A stretch of 64,000 bases of DNA from Heterobilharzia americana (lineage: Eukaryota > Platyhelminthes > Trematoda > Strigeidida > Schistosomatidae), in the NCBI GenBank assembly GCA_944470555.2, contig OX104132.1, positions 3,791,755-3,855,754 on the forward strand, read 5' to 3'. Of this stretch, positions 51,007 through 62,110 are shown piece by piece. Within the stretch, counting starts at the first letter, position 1. Every line of letters begins with the position of its first letter. Position numbers and translations under genes: made by a program. The notes beneath the pieces are model-generated. The model did no database searches. It was not told the origin of the DNA and saw only the letters and a program-made list of their open reading frames with translations.

Positions 51007-51735
51007 CTATGGGTCGGTGGCATTTTTGGTTCTACCTGTCTCCACCTTTGAAGATGGGGACGGAACAGCACTTTTCCACTCCTGTGGAAGCACGTGACTG
51101 TCTAGGGAGTGTTGAAACAAGTTACACAGCGGACAGCAAAAGGCACCCGCGCATTGTTTCAGCACAGCCGGTCGGATGTCATCACACGCTGGTGATTTCC
51201 CTGGGCAGAGCTTTGACAGTCTTTCGAGGACTATAGCGGGAGTTACCTCTATTCCAGGTAACTCTACTGCGTTTGGCGGTGGTGAATTTCGGTCGGACAG
51301 TTGGTAATTTTGGTTTGACAGGGACGTATTCAGTTGCGTATCAGAGGTGGTGCTGAAGGCTTCGGTGATCTCTAGTCCAGAGAGGTTCTCTCCGTTTAGG
51401 CCTTTCAGGACGCAAGCCTCCTGGCTGGTTGATTTTCTGCCTGCCATAAACCGATATAGGTTTTTGGGATTTGCCTCTAGCTTTTGGGCAAGGTTCGTCT
51501 GGAATGACCTCCTGTCTCCCTTTACTCTAATGTTACATCGATTTCCTAGGGCTATATAAGCGGTGTGGTCAGACTCTTCTCTGGAGGTCTTCCACTCGTG
51601 CCACGCTTTCCTCTTGGCTTTCAAAAGGCATTCAGTGCCTCGCTTCAGCCATGTGGTTCGCTTCCATGGTGTTGCTGTGATTACTGGGACGTTTTCAGAG
51701 GCAGTCCCCTGATGATATCTCTGACTAGTTCCCAA
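51007..51735 (-). pseudogene. Family E EN-RT linker and RT N-terminus
   Basis: The 242-residue frame runs through RKAWHEWKTSREE, NPKNLYRFMAGRKS, LNGENLSGLEIT, LSKLCPGKSPACDDIRP and SLDSHVLPQEWKSA. It is interrupted by an indel at the FKGGDR block. The upstream 51920-51681 frame is the preceding part. Confidence 0.8.
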
Positions 51736-51930
51736 TGTTGGTCAATCGACAGGTTGCTCCACTCCTTAGGCCATGGTGCTGCCGACAGATGTTGGTTCAT
51801 CGCCACGTAGTCCGCTTTGTTGTAGCAAGGACAAGGGCATACAAACGGAATATCTTGTGTATCGCCCGGTCTATCATTGCGTACAGTGTTTTCCTCCATT
51901 TTGTCTCCTGGCACCGACACTCACTGTAAT

Positions 51931-52995
51931 ATGTGTTCTGGGATGAGGCTAATGTGGGTATTGCATTTCATTACTTGACACTGACTGTGTAAACGCGTGT
52001 TTCCGTTTATGTCGCCTCTGAATAATACCTATCTGAATGGAACCTATGGAATACATCGTACTGTGAACAAGTTCTCCATTATCCTCACCTGCATCTTCTG
52101 CTTTAACCTTGTCTAACACTTGGGGATCCGCAACGTTTAGAGGACTGAGTAAACGTGAAGATATCTGAGCCCACATACAGATAGTCCGAGCGACGTGTGC
52201 AGCCCGAACAACTTCATCTCTATGGGGTGCGAGCAGTCAATCTGCAGGCCTCTCTACTCAGCCTACTTTCCATACTTTCAGCGCTTACTGGTCAGGTATC
52301 TTTGCAACCGCTCGGAATCGATGGTTCCCCTGAAGGTTTCAGTTTCAACCACCCAGTTCTGAATTTATACAGCTGGCCGTTGGAATACTGAGGCCACGAA
52401 TGACCATGTGTAGAAGTGATTTTCAAGTTTGAATATATAGCCCATAAGGTTATCTATTCGTTGACAATAACCGAAGTCCATCGATAGGGTATTACAAGGT
52501 CTCCACCCACCTGAGTGATGGGGTACTGCAGTTTTGCAGCCCCAAAGAAAGCACAAAAGCCGGGCACTACAGTCAACGACTATGTTCTTATTACATTTGG
52601 GCTAAAAATAAAGAAAACCAGAAAGGCGTTTCCGGCATTCCATGAGTTTTCTGCCATTCCTAGCACTCAAGCAGTCTTCTCCGGCCTGCAGATTCGCAGA
52701 GTGAAAAGTGAAACTCCACCTGAGGTCCAAATTCTAAAGCATGTGAACGAAACTGAGCTCCTTGATACTTTCCCAAAAGGGAAGCTCAGTGGTGGACTGA
52801 ATCTACGGCATATGTTGGGGGTAGGCAACATGATCATTACGCAGAGATTTGTGAACTACCAAGAGAAGCACTGAGCCCTCCCTCGGTGGTTGTGATCACA
52901 GCCTTTCGGTACTCATTGACACTGATGTACACGAAATCACCGAAGTTGGGTTAATTCTAAATGACTTAAGTGGTGCTATAAAGTTGGTTAGGCTC
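51931..52995. other. Unassigned DNA with a 119-residue open frame
   Basis: The frame 52515-52874 (+) contains SGLQIRRVKSETPPEVQILK and LNLRHMLGVGNMIITQRF. I do not recognise it, and the flanks show no splice or element context. It may be element-derived. Confidence 0.35.
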
Positions 52996-53706
52996 TCTAG
53001 TGGTGGAACCTCTCCCAGTTAACTAGTTCACCAATTACTAGCCGTTCCTAAGCCCGGATAAAGAGGGAAGGTTTGGCATAGGGCTAGCAACCCTACCTCG
53101 AAAAACCAATCCGATCGCTAAGGAAACTTCAAAGAACAAAGAAAGTATGAGAAATGAAAACAAAATTATTCCCTGTTGGAATTGAGGGGACGAAGTGACG
53201 CCGGTTGGTGAAAGCTTTCGGGAAGCCAGCTGGCCGATGTGTCTTCTCTCCCTCGATGTAAGCGAAAGTAAACATGGAAGAATAGAATACCCGCACTGTG
53301 TTTGAACCTAGCAAGGCTGCCCAGATTGCAAAAGAGATGAGAAGGTATGGCATGGAAGTGCTTGGGATCTGAGAAATTAGATAGAGTGGAGGTGGACTTT
53401 CCAAACTCTTAACTGGAGAGTCAATAGTCTACACCGGTCACCCAGACGACAACCAATAGCACACTGAGTTTTGGAGTGGCTATCATGATGTCCCCAAGAG
53501 CATCGCAGGCTTTCATGCAGTGGCAACCAACCTCCTCCTGCCAGGATCACGACAGCGAGGTTCAAGTCAAAAGGAAGGAAGGTCACAGTCACACAATACT
53601 ACACACCCACAAATAATGCAGATCAAGGGAAGAAAGGGGAATTTTACAGACAACTGCAAACAGTACTGGAAAAGACTGCACCCCGGTTGACGGCATCAAA
53701 ACTCTA

Positions 53707-53934
53707 ATGGGTGACATGAATGCGAAACTGGGAGCAGACAATACAGGAAGAAGAATTATCATGGGCCGAAAAATATTCGACGAAATGGATGAGAATGGAG
53801 AACTGTTCGCAGACTTCTGCGCATTTATTGATTTGGTGATTGGAGGTGAGGCAGCGTGTACAAACAAGAGGATATTAACGAAGCGACATGGATTCGATTT
53901 CGCCAGACACCAGGACACACTAAAAGTCAGATAG
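53707..53934 (+). pseudogene. Family A endonuclease remnant (A9)
   Basis: The frame holds GDMNAKLGADNTGRR, ENGELFADFCAF and LVIGG, the central endonuclease blocks. The upstream block (TMFEPSKAAQ equivalent) is interrupted by stops. The catalytic SDH triplet near 54010 is altered to SHHS. Confidence 0.7.
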
Positions 53935-55916
53935 ACTTCATCTCAATCTCAAGAAAGTGGGGACGCAGCCTACTGGACACAAGATCAACAATGGGAGCAG
54001 ATGTAGGTTCACACCACTCACTATCTAGTGCAAGGAACCTTCAAAATCAAGTTGAAAGCCTTCAAGGAAATTGTCGAAAGACTACAGCTCAAGTCCAATA
54101 CCCATAAGTTGAAGGAAATCTTCGCGTCAGCCGTCAAGAAGAAATGGGAGATATTGAGCAACATCCCTGAAGAAACCCGTGTGGCTAAAGACTGTAACTC
54201 TTTGAGAGAGATCTGGAAAGAAACCTACGTAACCGTATTAGAAAGGAAGAAGAAAGAAGATAAGGAATGGACCTCGATGGACACATGGAAGCTGATGGAG
54301 CAGGGACAGGAGGATGCTGAAGCAGAAGATAAACCAGTGCAAGGATGCACAGTGAGAAGAGGAACGGAGCACAACTTATAAAACACTGGGCAAAGAAGCG
54401 AAGAAGAGTGCGCGCAAGGACAAGACACACTTCTAGGACACACACTTGCAATTGAACCAGAACAAGCTGCATGTTGGAGAGACCTGACGACACATCAAAG
54501 AGCCAGGTTACTATCTGGGAAAAGATCAACTCAGATGAAACTAATGAGTGATAGTGAAGGAAAATTAGTTAGCATCAGGGAAGAGAAACAAAGGAAACGA
54601 TGGCCTGGCCACTTCAAAAAACTCTTCAGTTGACCGACACCACCACTGCCACCTGAAGCCACCATCAACCCAGTCACAGAATTGCTAGCGTACACAAATC
54701 TTCCAACGAAAGATGAAGTGAAGTCCTGAACGCCATAAAGCTGCTGAAATCCAGGAAAGTGGCAGGACCGGGTAGAATTCCTCCTGAAGCACTAAGTACG
54801 GATGCGAAGACAACAGCGGACACGCTGATACCACTATTGCAGAAGGTTTCGGAGGAAAGAAAGGTACCTGTTGGTTGATTTGTCAAACCTCCAAAGAAAG
54901 GCAACCTAAATCTTTGCAGGAGCTGGCGTGGAATCATGCTGCTGACCAATCCAAGAAAAATACTAAGCTGCATTATCCTGGGGAGACTAAAGGATGCTCT
55001 GGATTCAAAACTACCGCCGGAACAGGCTGGCTGGTTTAAGGAAAACAAATCACGCGGGAATCAACTTGCAACACTGCGCTACACGTCGTCATGGTACAGA
55101 GCATGGGATAGCGGTCAACTCTCTACCTCAACTTTATCGATTTGGGAAGGGCATTCGACGGCCTCTACCGGGAAGTAATTTGGAGACTACTCCAGCACTA
55201 CGGTGTACCACAAACATTCATCAACCTCACTCAACAGCTACATGAAGACGTCATGTGCCAAGTGATTCACGATGGAAAGCTCAGCGATGCCTGTGAAGTG
55301 AAGTTAAGACAGGATTAAGACAAGCTTGCCACCTACTACCGCCGATCATCTTCCCGATTGTGGTCGACTTGATCATGCAACAAACTGTGCGGAGCGAGAG
55401 GGGAGGCACCTGCTGCGCGACCGATGAAAAGACCCTGGAGGATTTGGACTTCGCCGATGGTTGCATCTGGTGTCGCACAAACTTGAGGATCTACAGGCAA
55501 AGACAAGCAAGCTGACTGAAGGGGCAGGGCAGGGATGGAAGGCGAGACTTCCTTCAGGTGGATATAGAGGAGGGAGAGGTGATGAAGATACCCAAACAAC
55601 AACAACAAGCACCAATCACTATCAGCGGAAGAAACCCAAAGGAAGTGGTATCTTTCACGTACCCATGTAGCGCCGCTTAGCTGCGGGTGGCAGAGATGAG
55701 GACGTCAAAGCCAGCCAGAATCGGAAAGACAGCAAGACAGGCCTTCATTAATCTGAAAACGGTGTGAAGATCCACTGCACCCAGCACAAAGCGTGAACAA
55801 CACTCGGGTTTTCAGCACTAATCTAGTCAAGTCGGCGCTTCTATATGGTTCAGAAACTTGGCGCGTCACAAAAAGGGTTTCCGACAAACTACAAACATCC
55901 ATCGACAGCTGCCGCC

Positions 55917-56990
55917 CGACAAGCTATCAAATAAAGGTGTGGTTTCCCACACCCCGGAAAGATACATAATGTACGCAGAAACAACGGTTATTAAACTCGT
56001 AGTTACAAAGCTCGAAATGGTTCATAGGCTCACAAACATATCCCACTCATATCTTGTTTAAAGGCTTAACCGTACTATAAAGTTTGCTGTATTTCTCCTC
56101 CTCTTTTCACCAAAATTTCTCTTCGTTTATCCTAGTTTCGTCACCCTTACTTTTGACACTAAGGGAAGGTAAGTCAGTACTCTCTTAGTTGAAGCTCCAA
56201 GTTTCTGTTTCTATGCTAGTTGATTGATGAATGATGTTTAAAACTGAAGGAAGCTTGATGTACAAACTAGCCTGATTAACCCCCTACTCAAATCTTCAGT
56301 TATTGCAACAGACTAGATTCAAAGTCTAACAACGCTGGAGTTCGGCTTCCTTCTTTTTTTCCAAGAATCTCTGGTATGACAGTGCCTTGTCAGCTAACTG
56401 AAAAATAAAAATCTGATAGGCAAACGCTATTCGGCTATCATACAACAACTTCCACCTTCGCAGAAATTATCCGTTCGAGCGTCAAGAATTCATGTGTACA
56501 TTAGAGTCAACAAAAAGTAGGGCGTAACGTTTTTTGAAAGAAATTCGAACCATTTGATCGTTAATATTAGAGAAGATCCTTTGTATGGAGTTACATCTCA
56601 ACTATACAAACCGTGTGGAAGAGCAAAGATTCCCCTTCAAGGCCATGTTAGTTCAGCCCAACATCGTAGTTCGTAGCATTCTTTGGATTCAAAAAGGCTA
56701 CGTAAAGTTGTTGAACAGTCTAAAATATACATAGGTTGGTCTCTTCGACAAATTTAAGCAGCGGAATAGGAAGACGATGATCGAGTACAATTTAACACAA
56801 GTCAATTTTTTGCGCATGAGGAAGGTTTGAATTTATGCTGGCCAAAAAGTTTACTAAGCTCAAAAACTGAACCCTGACGACATGTACTTAATAGTTTAAA
56901 CGCTGTTTTCATCTCTACCCAGTGATGGGTCTCTGATGAGTGTTTAGAACTGGAAGAAGACAGACGCTTATCACCTGCACTGAGCGGATC
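55917..56990. mobile_element. Unidentified 1.07 kb insertion inside A9
   Basis: Flanked by ATCGACAGCTGCCGCC (55901-55916) and ATCAGCAGCTGCAGCC (56991-57006), which match at 13 of 16 positions and look like a target-site duplication. The insert has no long open frame, no clear terminal inverted repeats and no tail I can recognise. It may be a non-autonomous element or filler DNA. Confidence 0.5.
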
Positions 56991-57758
56991 ATCAGCAGCT
57001 GCAGCCTACGCTCACTCGATACTGAAGATCAGATGGCCAGAAAGAATAATCAACGAAAAACCCATTCTGACAGCCAACCAGCCAAGAATCCATCGCCCAA
57101 CAAATATGCAGAAGAAATTGGAGATGGATTGGGGATACTGTGAGAAGACTACTTGAGAACGTCAAACGCCAGGCCAGGCCCTCGAGTGGAATCCAAATGG
57201 GAAACCATGAGTCGAGCGTCCGAGTGTGACACGGAGGAGATGGTGTAGTGAAGAAATGAAAGTTTATGGGCAGACGTAGGACCAGGTTCAGAGGGTTGCG
57301 GAGAAGGGAGTGGAATGGAGACTTGCTACCGAAGCGACATGTGCTAGAAACCCACGGGACAAATCATAATAATAATCTACCGGTGGGAGAGTAAGACACC
57401 CGGCATTTTCATTAAATGGTCCGGTTCTGCCTTCCGTAAATTTCTTACACCGTTCTTCAGACTGTCACTCGCCTCTGGCGCCTCCACAATCTAATGGAAG
57501 GCCAGTCAATTACCCAAAGCTTCGAAAAATGTTTCAGGTCCGGCCCCTAAAATTACCGCCCTACCAACGTAGTGTCCCTTCTTTTGTGTAACATGGAGAA
57601 AGAAGCGACGGAAGCAATCTCTTCTTATCCTCCAAAAAAATCCAGGGTCTTTGAAGCAGATAAAAGAAAGGTGGATACCTTGCTTTACCAAAAATAATCA
57701 CGGATTCGAATAGTGAACTATGCAAACAAATGACGTTTTCATAGGGAATATGTGGATG

Positions 57759-57772
57759 TAGTAGTCCCGACC
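57759..57772 (+). repeat. Target-site duplication, left (A10)
   Basis: TAGTAGTCCCGACC. It is identical to 61005-61018 and immediately precedes the AACCTC start of the element. Confidence 0.88.
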
Positions 57773-58023
57773 AACCTCGCCTGGTTAACTAGTTTACTAG
57801 TTACTAGCCGGTCCTAAGCCCGGGTAAAGAGGGAAGGTTGGGCATAGGGCTAGCAACCCTACCCCGTAAAACAAATCTAACCGCTAAAGAAACTTCAAAG
57901 CACAAACAAAATATAAAAAATGAAAACAAACTTATTCCTCGCTGGAATCGGAGAGGCGAAATGACGCCAGTTGGTGAAAGCCTTCGGGAAGCCAATTGGC
58001 CGATGTGTCTTCTCTCGATGAAA

Positions 58024-58812
58024 GCGAAAGTAAACGTGGGGACATGGAATGTCCGCACGATGTTTGAACCCAGTAAGGCAGCCCAGATTGCAAAGGAGAT
58101 GAGAAGGTATAACATCGAAGTGCTTGGGATTTGCGAAAGCAGATGGAATGGGAGTGGACTCTCCAAACTGTCAACTGGAGAATCAATAATCTACTCCGGT
58201 CACCCAGACGCCAACCACGAGCACACTGAGGGAGTGGCTATCATGATGTCCTCAAGAGCATCGAAGGCTCTCATGCAGTGGGAGCCAATCTCCTCCAGGA
58301 TCATGACAGCAAGATTCAACTCAAAAGGAAGAAAGGTCACAATCATACAATGTTATGCACCTACAAATAATGCAGAGCAAGAGAAAAAGGAGGGTTTCTA
58401 CAGACAACTTCAATCAACATTGGACAAGACGTCAGTTGGCGATATCAAAATTCTGATGGGCGACATGAATGCGAAACTGGGAGGGGACAACACGGGAAGA
58501 GAACTAACCATGGGTCGAGAGGCGCTAGGTGAAATGAATGAAAATGGAGAATTGTTTGTAGAATTCTGCGCATTCAACGATTTGGTGATTGGAGGCAGTG
58601 TGTTCAGGCATAAAGATATCCACAAAGCGACATGGATTTCACCAGATGGACACACTAAAAATCAAATCGACTTTATCTCAATCTCAAGAAAATGGAGACG
58701 CAGTCTACTTAACACAAGGTCAAGAAGAGGAGCAGATGTAGGTTCAGACCACTATCTAGTGCAAGGAACCTGCCTTCCAAATCAAGTTAAAAGCCTTCAA
58801 GGAAACTGGTGA
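58024..58812 (+). pseudogene. Family A endonuclease domain (A10)
   Basis: APE/EEP-fold endonuclease that nicks target DNA for target-primed reverse transcription. Visible motifs are TWNVRTMFEPSKAA, GICESRWNGSG, IIQCYAPTNN, GDMNAKLGG and the catalytic GSDHYLVQG. The open frame extends upstream to 57838, but the family-conserved part starts near the MKAKVNVGTWNVRT segment. It ends at a premature TGA after QGNW; homology continues in another frame from about 58803. Confidence 0.85.
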
Positions 58813-58850
58813 TAGACCTCAATTCAAGTACAACACTCGGAAACTGAAGG

Positions 58851-59615
58851 ATGAAACTACAAAGGAGATCTTCACGACAGTCAGCCATCAAGACAAAATG
58901 GGAGAAAATGAGGAACATCTGTGAAGAAACCTGTGTGGAAGAACACTGGAAGTCTTTGAAAGATAGGTGGAAAGAAACCTGCACAATAGTATTAGGAAGG
59001 AAGAAGAAAGAAGACAAGGAATGGATCTCGACGGATACCTGGAAGCTGATAGAGGAGAGGAGGATGGTGAAGCAGAAGATAAACCAGTGCAAGGATGCTC
59101 AACGACAAGAGGAACTGAGCACAATGTATAAAACACTGGACAAAGAAGTGAAGAAGAGTGCAAGCAAAGACAAAAGACACTTCTACGAAACACTGGCAAG
59201 TGAAGCAGAACAGGCTGCAGGCAAGAGAGACCTGACGACATTGTATCAAATAACCAGGTTGCTATCAGGGAAGAGACCAACACAGACGAAACCAATAAGA
59301 GATGAAGAAGGAAATTTAATTACAAAAGAAGAGAAACAGAGGAAACGATGGGCCGACCACTTCAAGAAGCTCTTGAATCGACCACCACCTGCACTTCGTC
59401 CAGAAATACCACCTGCAGCCACAGAACTACAAGTGAACATAAATCCCCTAACGAAAATGGAAGTTCTGAACGCCATAAAGCTACTGAAATGCGGGAAAGC
59501 AGCAGGACCAGATGGAATACCGCCAGAAGCACTGAGAACAGATGCAGAGACAACAGCGGACATGCTCACACCACTATTGCAGAAGGTATGGAAGGAAGAG
59601 AAGGTACCTGGCTAG
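58851..59615 (+). pseudogene. Family A EN-RT linker and RT N-terminus (A10)
   Basis: A lysine- and glutamate-rich linker is followed by RWADHFKKLLN and KCGKAAGPDGIPPEAL, the standard entry to the RT domain of RTE-like elements. It is offset in frame from the endonuclease before it and from the RT core after it, so at least two indels separate parts that were one protein. Confidence 0.82.
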
Positions 59616-60852
59616 TGATTGGAAGAAGGGTTACCTTGTCAAACTGCCGAAGAAGGGAGACCTCAGTGTTTGCAAGAACTGGCGCGGAATCGCTCTCCTG
59701 TCCACACCAAGTAAAATATTAAGCCGCATCATCCTGGAGAGGCTTAAAGACTCACTGGATCCAAAACTGCGACCGGAACAGGCAGGCTTCAGGAAGTACA
59801 AATCATGTGCAGACCAAATTGCAACGCTTCGTATCATCATAGAACAGAGCATAGAATGGCAATCAGCTCTCTACCTCAACTTCATCGACTTTGAGAAGGC
59901 CTTTGACAGCGTCGACAGAGAAGTAATTTGGAAACTGCTTCAATACTACGGAGTACCGCAAACCTTTATCCGCCTCATTCAACAACTATATGAAGATGCC
60001 ACATGCCAAGTAATTCACAATGGGAAGCTCAGTGATGCCTTTGAAGTGAAGACAGGAGTGAAACAAGGTTGCCTACTATCTCCCATGATATTCCTTATTG
60101 TGGTGGACTGGATCATGCAGCAAACAGTAGGCGGCGAGAAGAGGGGGATACACTGGACGACGGAAAAGAACCTAGAAGATTTGGATTTCGCCGATGACCT
60201 ATGCCTAATGTCACACAAACTTGAAGATCTCCAGGTAAAAACTAACAAGTTGATAGAAGAGGCAGCTAAGACGGGACTTCAGGTGAATATAGAGAAGACA
60301 GAAGTGATGAAGATACCGCACCACCACCATCAACAACAACAACAAACTCCAATCACCGTCAACGGGAGAAACTTAAAGGAAGTAACCTCCTTCACTTATC
60401 TAGGAAGCACTGTTTCAACTACAGGCGGGACGGACGAGGATGTCAAAGTCAGAATCGGAAAAGCAAGACAGGCGTTCATTAACCTGAAACCAGTGTGGAG
60501 ATCTTCTGCACTCAGAACAAAGTGTAAACAACATCCGGATTTTCAACACCAACGTCAAGTCAGTCTGTATGGTTCAGAGACTTGGCGCGTCACGAAAGGG
60601 ATTTCCAATAAACTACAGACATTCATCAACAACTGCTTACGCTCGCTGCTGAAGATCAGATGGCCAGAAAAAATAAGCAACAAGGAACTCTGGGAACGAA
60701 CCAACCAAGGACCTATCACGCAGCAAATATGCAGGAGGAAGTGGAGATGGATTGGCCATGCACTGAGAAGGCCGACGGAGGACATCACGCGTCAGGCCAG
60801 TTGCTCGAGTGGAATCCCCATGGGAAGCGACGAGTTGGGCGTCCGAGGGTGA
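59616..60852 (+). pseudogene. Family A reverse transcriptase core (A10)
   Basis: The RT domain has NWRGIALLSTPSKILS, PEQAGFRKYKSC, motif A (FIDFEKAFDSVD), TGVKQGCLLSPMIF and the catalytic LDFADDLCLMS. After the RT comes LKEVTSFTYLGSTVSTTGG. Around 60525-60568 a compensating pair of indels scrambles the segment before YGSETW. The frame then runs off the conserved sequence near 60800 and the true C-terminus continues in the next frame to 60989. The catalytic residues are all present. Confidence 0.88.
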
Positions 60853-60989
60853 CATGGAGGAGGTCATGCGAGGAGGAAATGAGAGGTTGTGGGCTGTCGT
60901 GGGACCAGGTTGAAAAGATCTCAGAGAACAGAGGTCACTGGAGGCGTGCTACTGAAGCCCTATGTTCCACTAGGAACCCAAGGGACTAA
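60660..60989 (+). pseudogene. Family A C-terminal domain (A10)
   Basis: From about 60800 this frame carries the conserved end: EWNPHGKRRVGRPRVTWRRS, then MRGCGLSWDQVEK and the terminal ALCSTRNPRD. Its stop codon (TAA at 60987-60989) is the first unit of the TAA tail, so the element has practically no 3' UTR. The CSTRN codons form the GTTCC-n4-GGAAC palindrome shared by other copies. Confidence 0.8.
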
Positions 60990-61004
60990 TAATAATAATA
61001 ATAA
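60987..61004 (+). repeat. (TAA)6 tail of A10
   Basis: Six TAA units form the 3' tail, typical of RTE elements that end in short tandem repeats rather than poly(A). Confidence 0.85.
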
Positions 61005-61018
61005 TAGTAGTCCCGACC
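61005..61018 (+). repeat. Target-site duplication, right (A10)
   Basis: TAGTAGTCCCGACC. It immediately follows the TAA tail and is identical to the left copy. Confidence 0.88.
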
Positions 61019-61107
61019 GAAATCGAAAAACGAGCGAATCACTGCACCACATTCAGTGTGCCACAGAATGTACACATTCCAAATTGGCGTTGTAGGAATT
61101 GTCACTT

Positions 61108-62110
61108 AATGGTGATGGAGTTTTACACAGAATCCAAATTGAAGTGCACGGTATTATCAGGGAGGTATATTAGCTGCCAATTATCTTCTATTCCGTGGGG
61201 TCACATGAGACACAGCACTGGAAAGGTCTGTTTCCTAGCGTTGTGACCAATACTTTGCCCTTAGAGTCTTTTAGAAAATATGATCCCGGCACAAACTTCA
61301 CAAAAAAGTCTTGAACATCAGCCTGATCAAAAAATATCAATTTACTGAAAGTACTATTCTGTGAGTCATACTTGAAATTGTCGGAAGAATTCTTCGAAGA
61401 TTCTTCCTCTTTTCCCCAACCCAAACGTTTTCCGACCTCTTGGACAGTTTTTCATCAAACTCACCCGTATATCAACCCTCTTAATGTCACTATATGCGAA
61501 CCTCCGATTACAGTGTCATCACAACTCTATGAGGAATGCACAAGATCCAAGGTAGTGGCTCTACCACCTGCCCTACCCCCAAGAGTATTCGACGGTTCAA
61601 ACAATGGCTGAACAATCCCTGGTTTCGAACTGAACCCACTTTGGTCGGCCGGGGGGTTATGTTGGTCTCGCCTGTTTTATTCCTTTCTGTCTGCTATACA
61701 TTGACGATCTTTCTTTAAACTCACCTCGTATGTGCTTCAAATCAGATGTCCAACGTGTTGCTTGTTACCAGATGTAACAACAAATTCATATTACCAAACT
61801 GACCATATCTGAAAACTGATCTATCTTCATATGGCAGTTGTTGTATGCATTATCACTATCGATAATAACTAGTTCAGGATTTCTGGACGGTTATAGTGAT
61901 TGCGAAAATCTGGACAAACAACTAAACCCAAGGGGTCAATTCACCAAGTAACTCTAATGGCAAAGTATTGGCCACAACGCTAAGAAACAGACCTTTCCAG
62001 TGCCTAGTCTCATGTGACTCCACGAAATGGAAGATAATTGGCAGCTAATATACCTCCCTGATAATACCGTGCACTTCAATTTGGATTCTGTGTAAAACTC
62101 CATCACCATT
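61108..62110. repeat. Foldback structure: 159-bp inverted repeats, 685-bp spacer
   Basis: 61108-61266 and 61952-62110 are reverse complements with few mismatches (AATGGTGATGG ... CTTAGAG against CTCTAATGG ... CATCACCATT). The spacer has short open frames that I cannot assign with confidence. It may be a foldback transposon or an inverted duplication. Confidence 0.8.

Larger units (their letters stand above)
49440..51930 (-). mobile_element. Family E CR1-like LINE, mostly complete RT
   Basis: From 51930 down: VAMNQHLSAAPWPKEW linker, KRKAWHEWKTS, LCPGKSPACDDIRP RT entry, RT core with an intact YADD, IRPHLEVHNVLAPPYLKRDVD, and the C-terminal FSLRVCGHRNALPAEI with SVDSFRKRLDSY. A pyrimidine-rich 3' UTR seems to reach about 49440. 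The endonuclease is missing. Few disruptions compared with family D suggest a younger insertion. Confidence 0.82.
53007..57375 (+). mobile_element. Family A copy A9, split by a 1.07 kb insertion
   Basis: It starts AACCTCTCCCAG like A10, carries the degraded endonuclease (GDMNAKLGADNTG at about 53710), linker, RT and C-terminus, and breaks at 55916. Homology resumes at 56991 and ends at a CATAATAATAAT tail near 57375. A likely degenerate target duplication is TCTAGTGGTGG (52996-53006) against TCTACCGGTGG (57376-57386). Many stops and frameshifts make it older than A10. Confidence 0.82.
57773..61004 (+). mobile_element. Full-length RTE-like LINE, family A (copy A10)
   Basis: This 3.23 kb non-LTR retrotransposon has an APE-type endonuclease followed by a reverse transcriptase. 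It is flanked by a perfect 14-bp duplication (TAGTAGTCCCGACC at 57759-57772 and 61005-61018). Its 5' end reads AACCTCGCCTGG and its 3' end is six TAA units. RTE assignment rests on length, the single long coding region, the short tandem tail and the endonuclease type (WNVRTMFEP, LGICESRWNGSG, as in BovB-derived CFDP2). The coding region is broken by several frameshifts, so the copy is recent but probably inactive. Confidence 0.9.
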
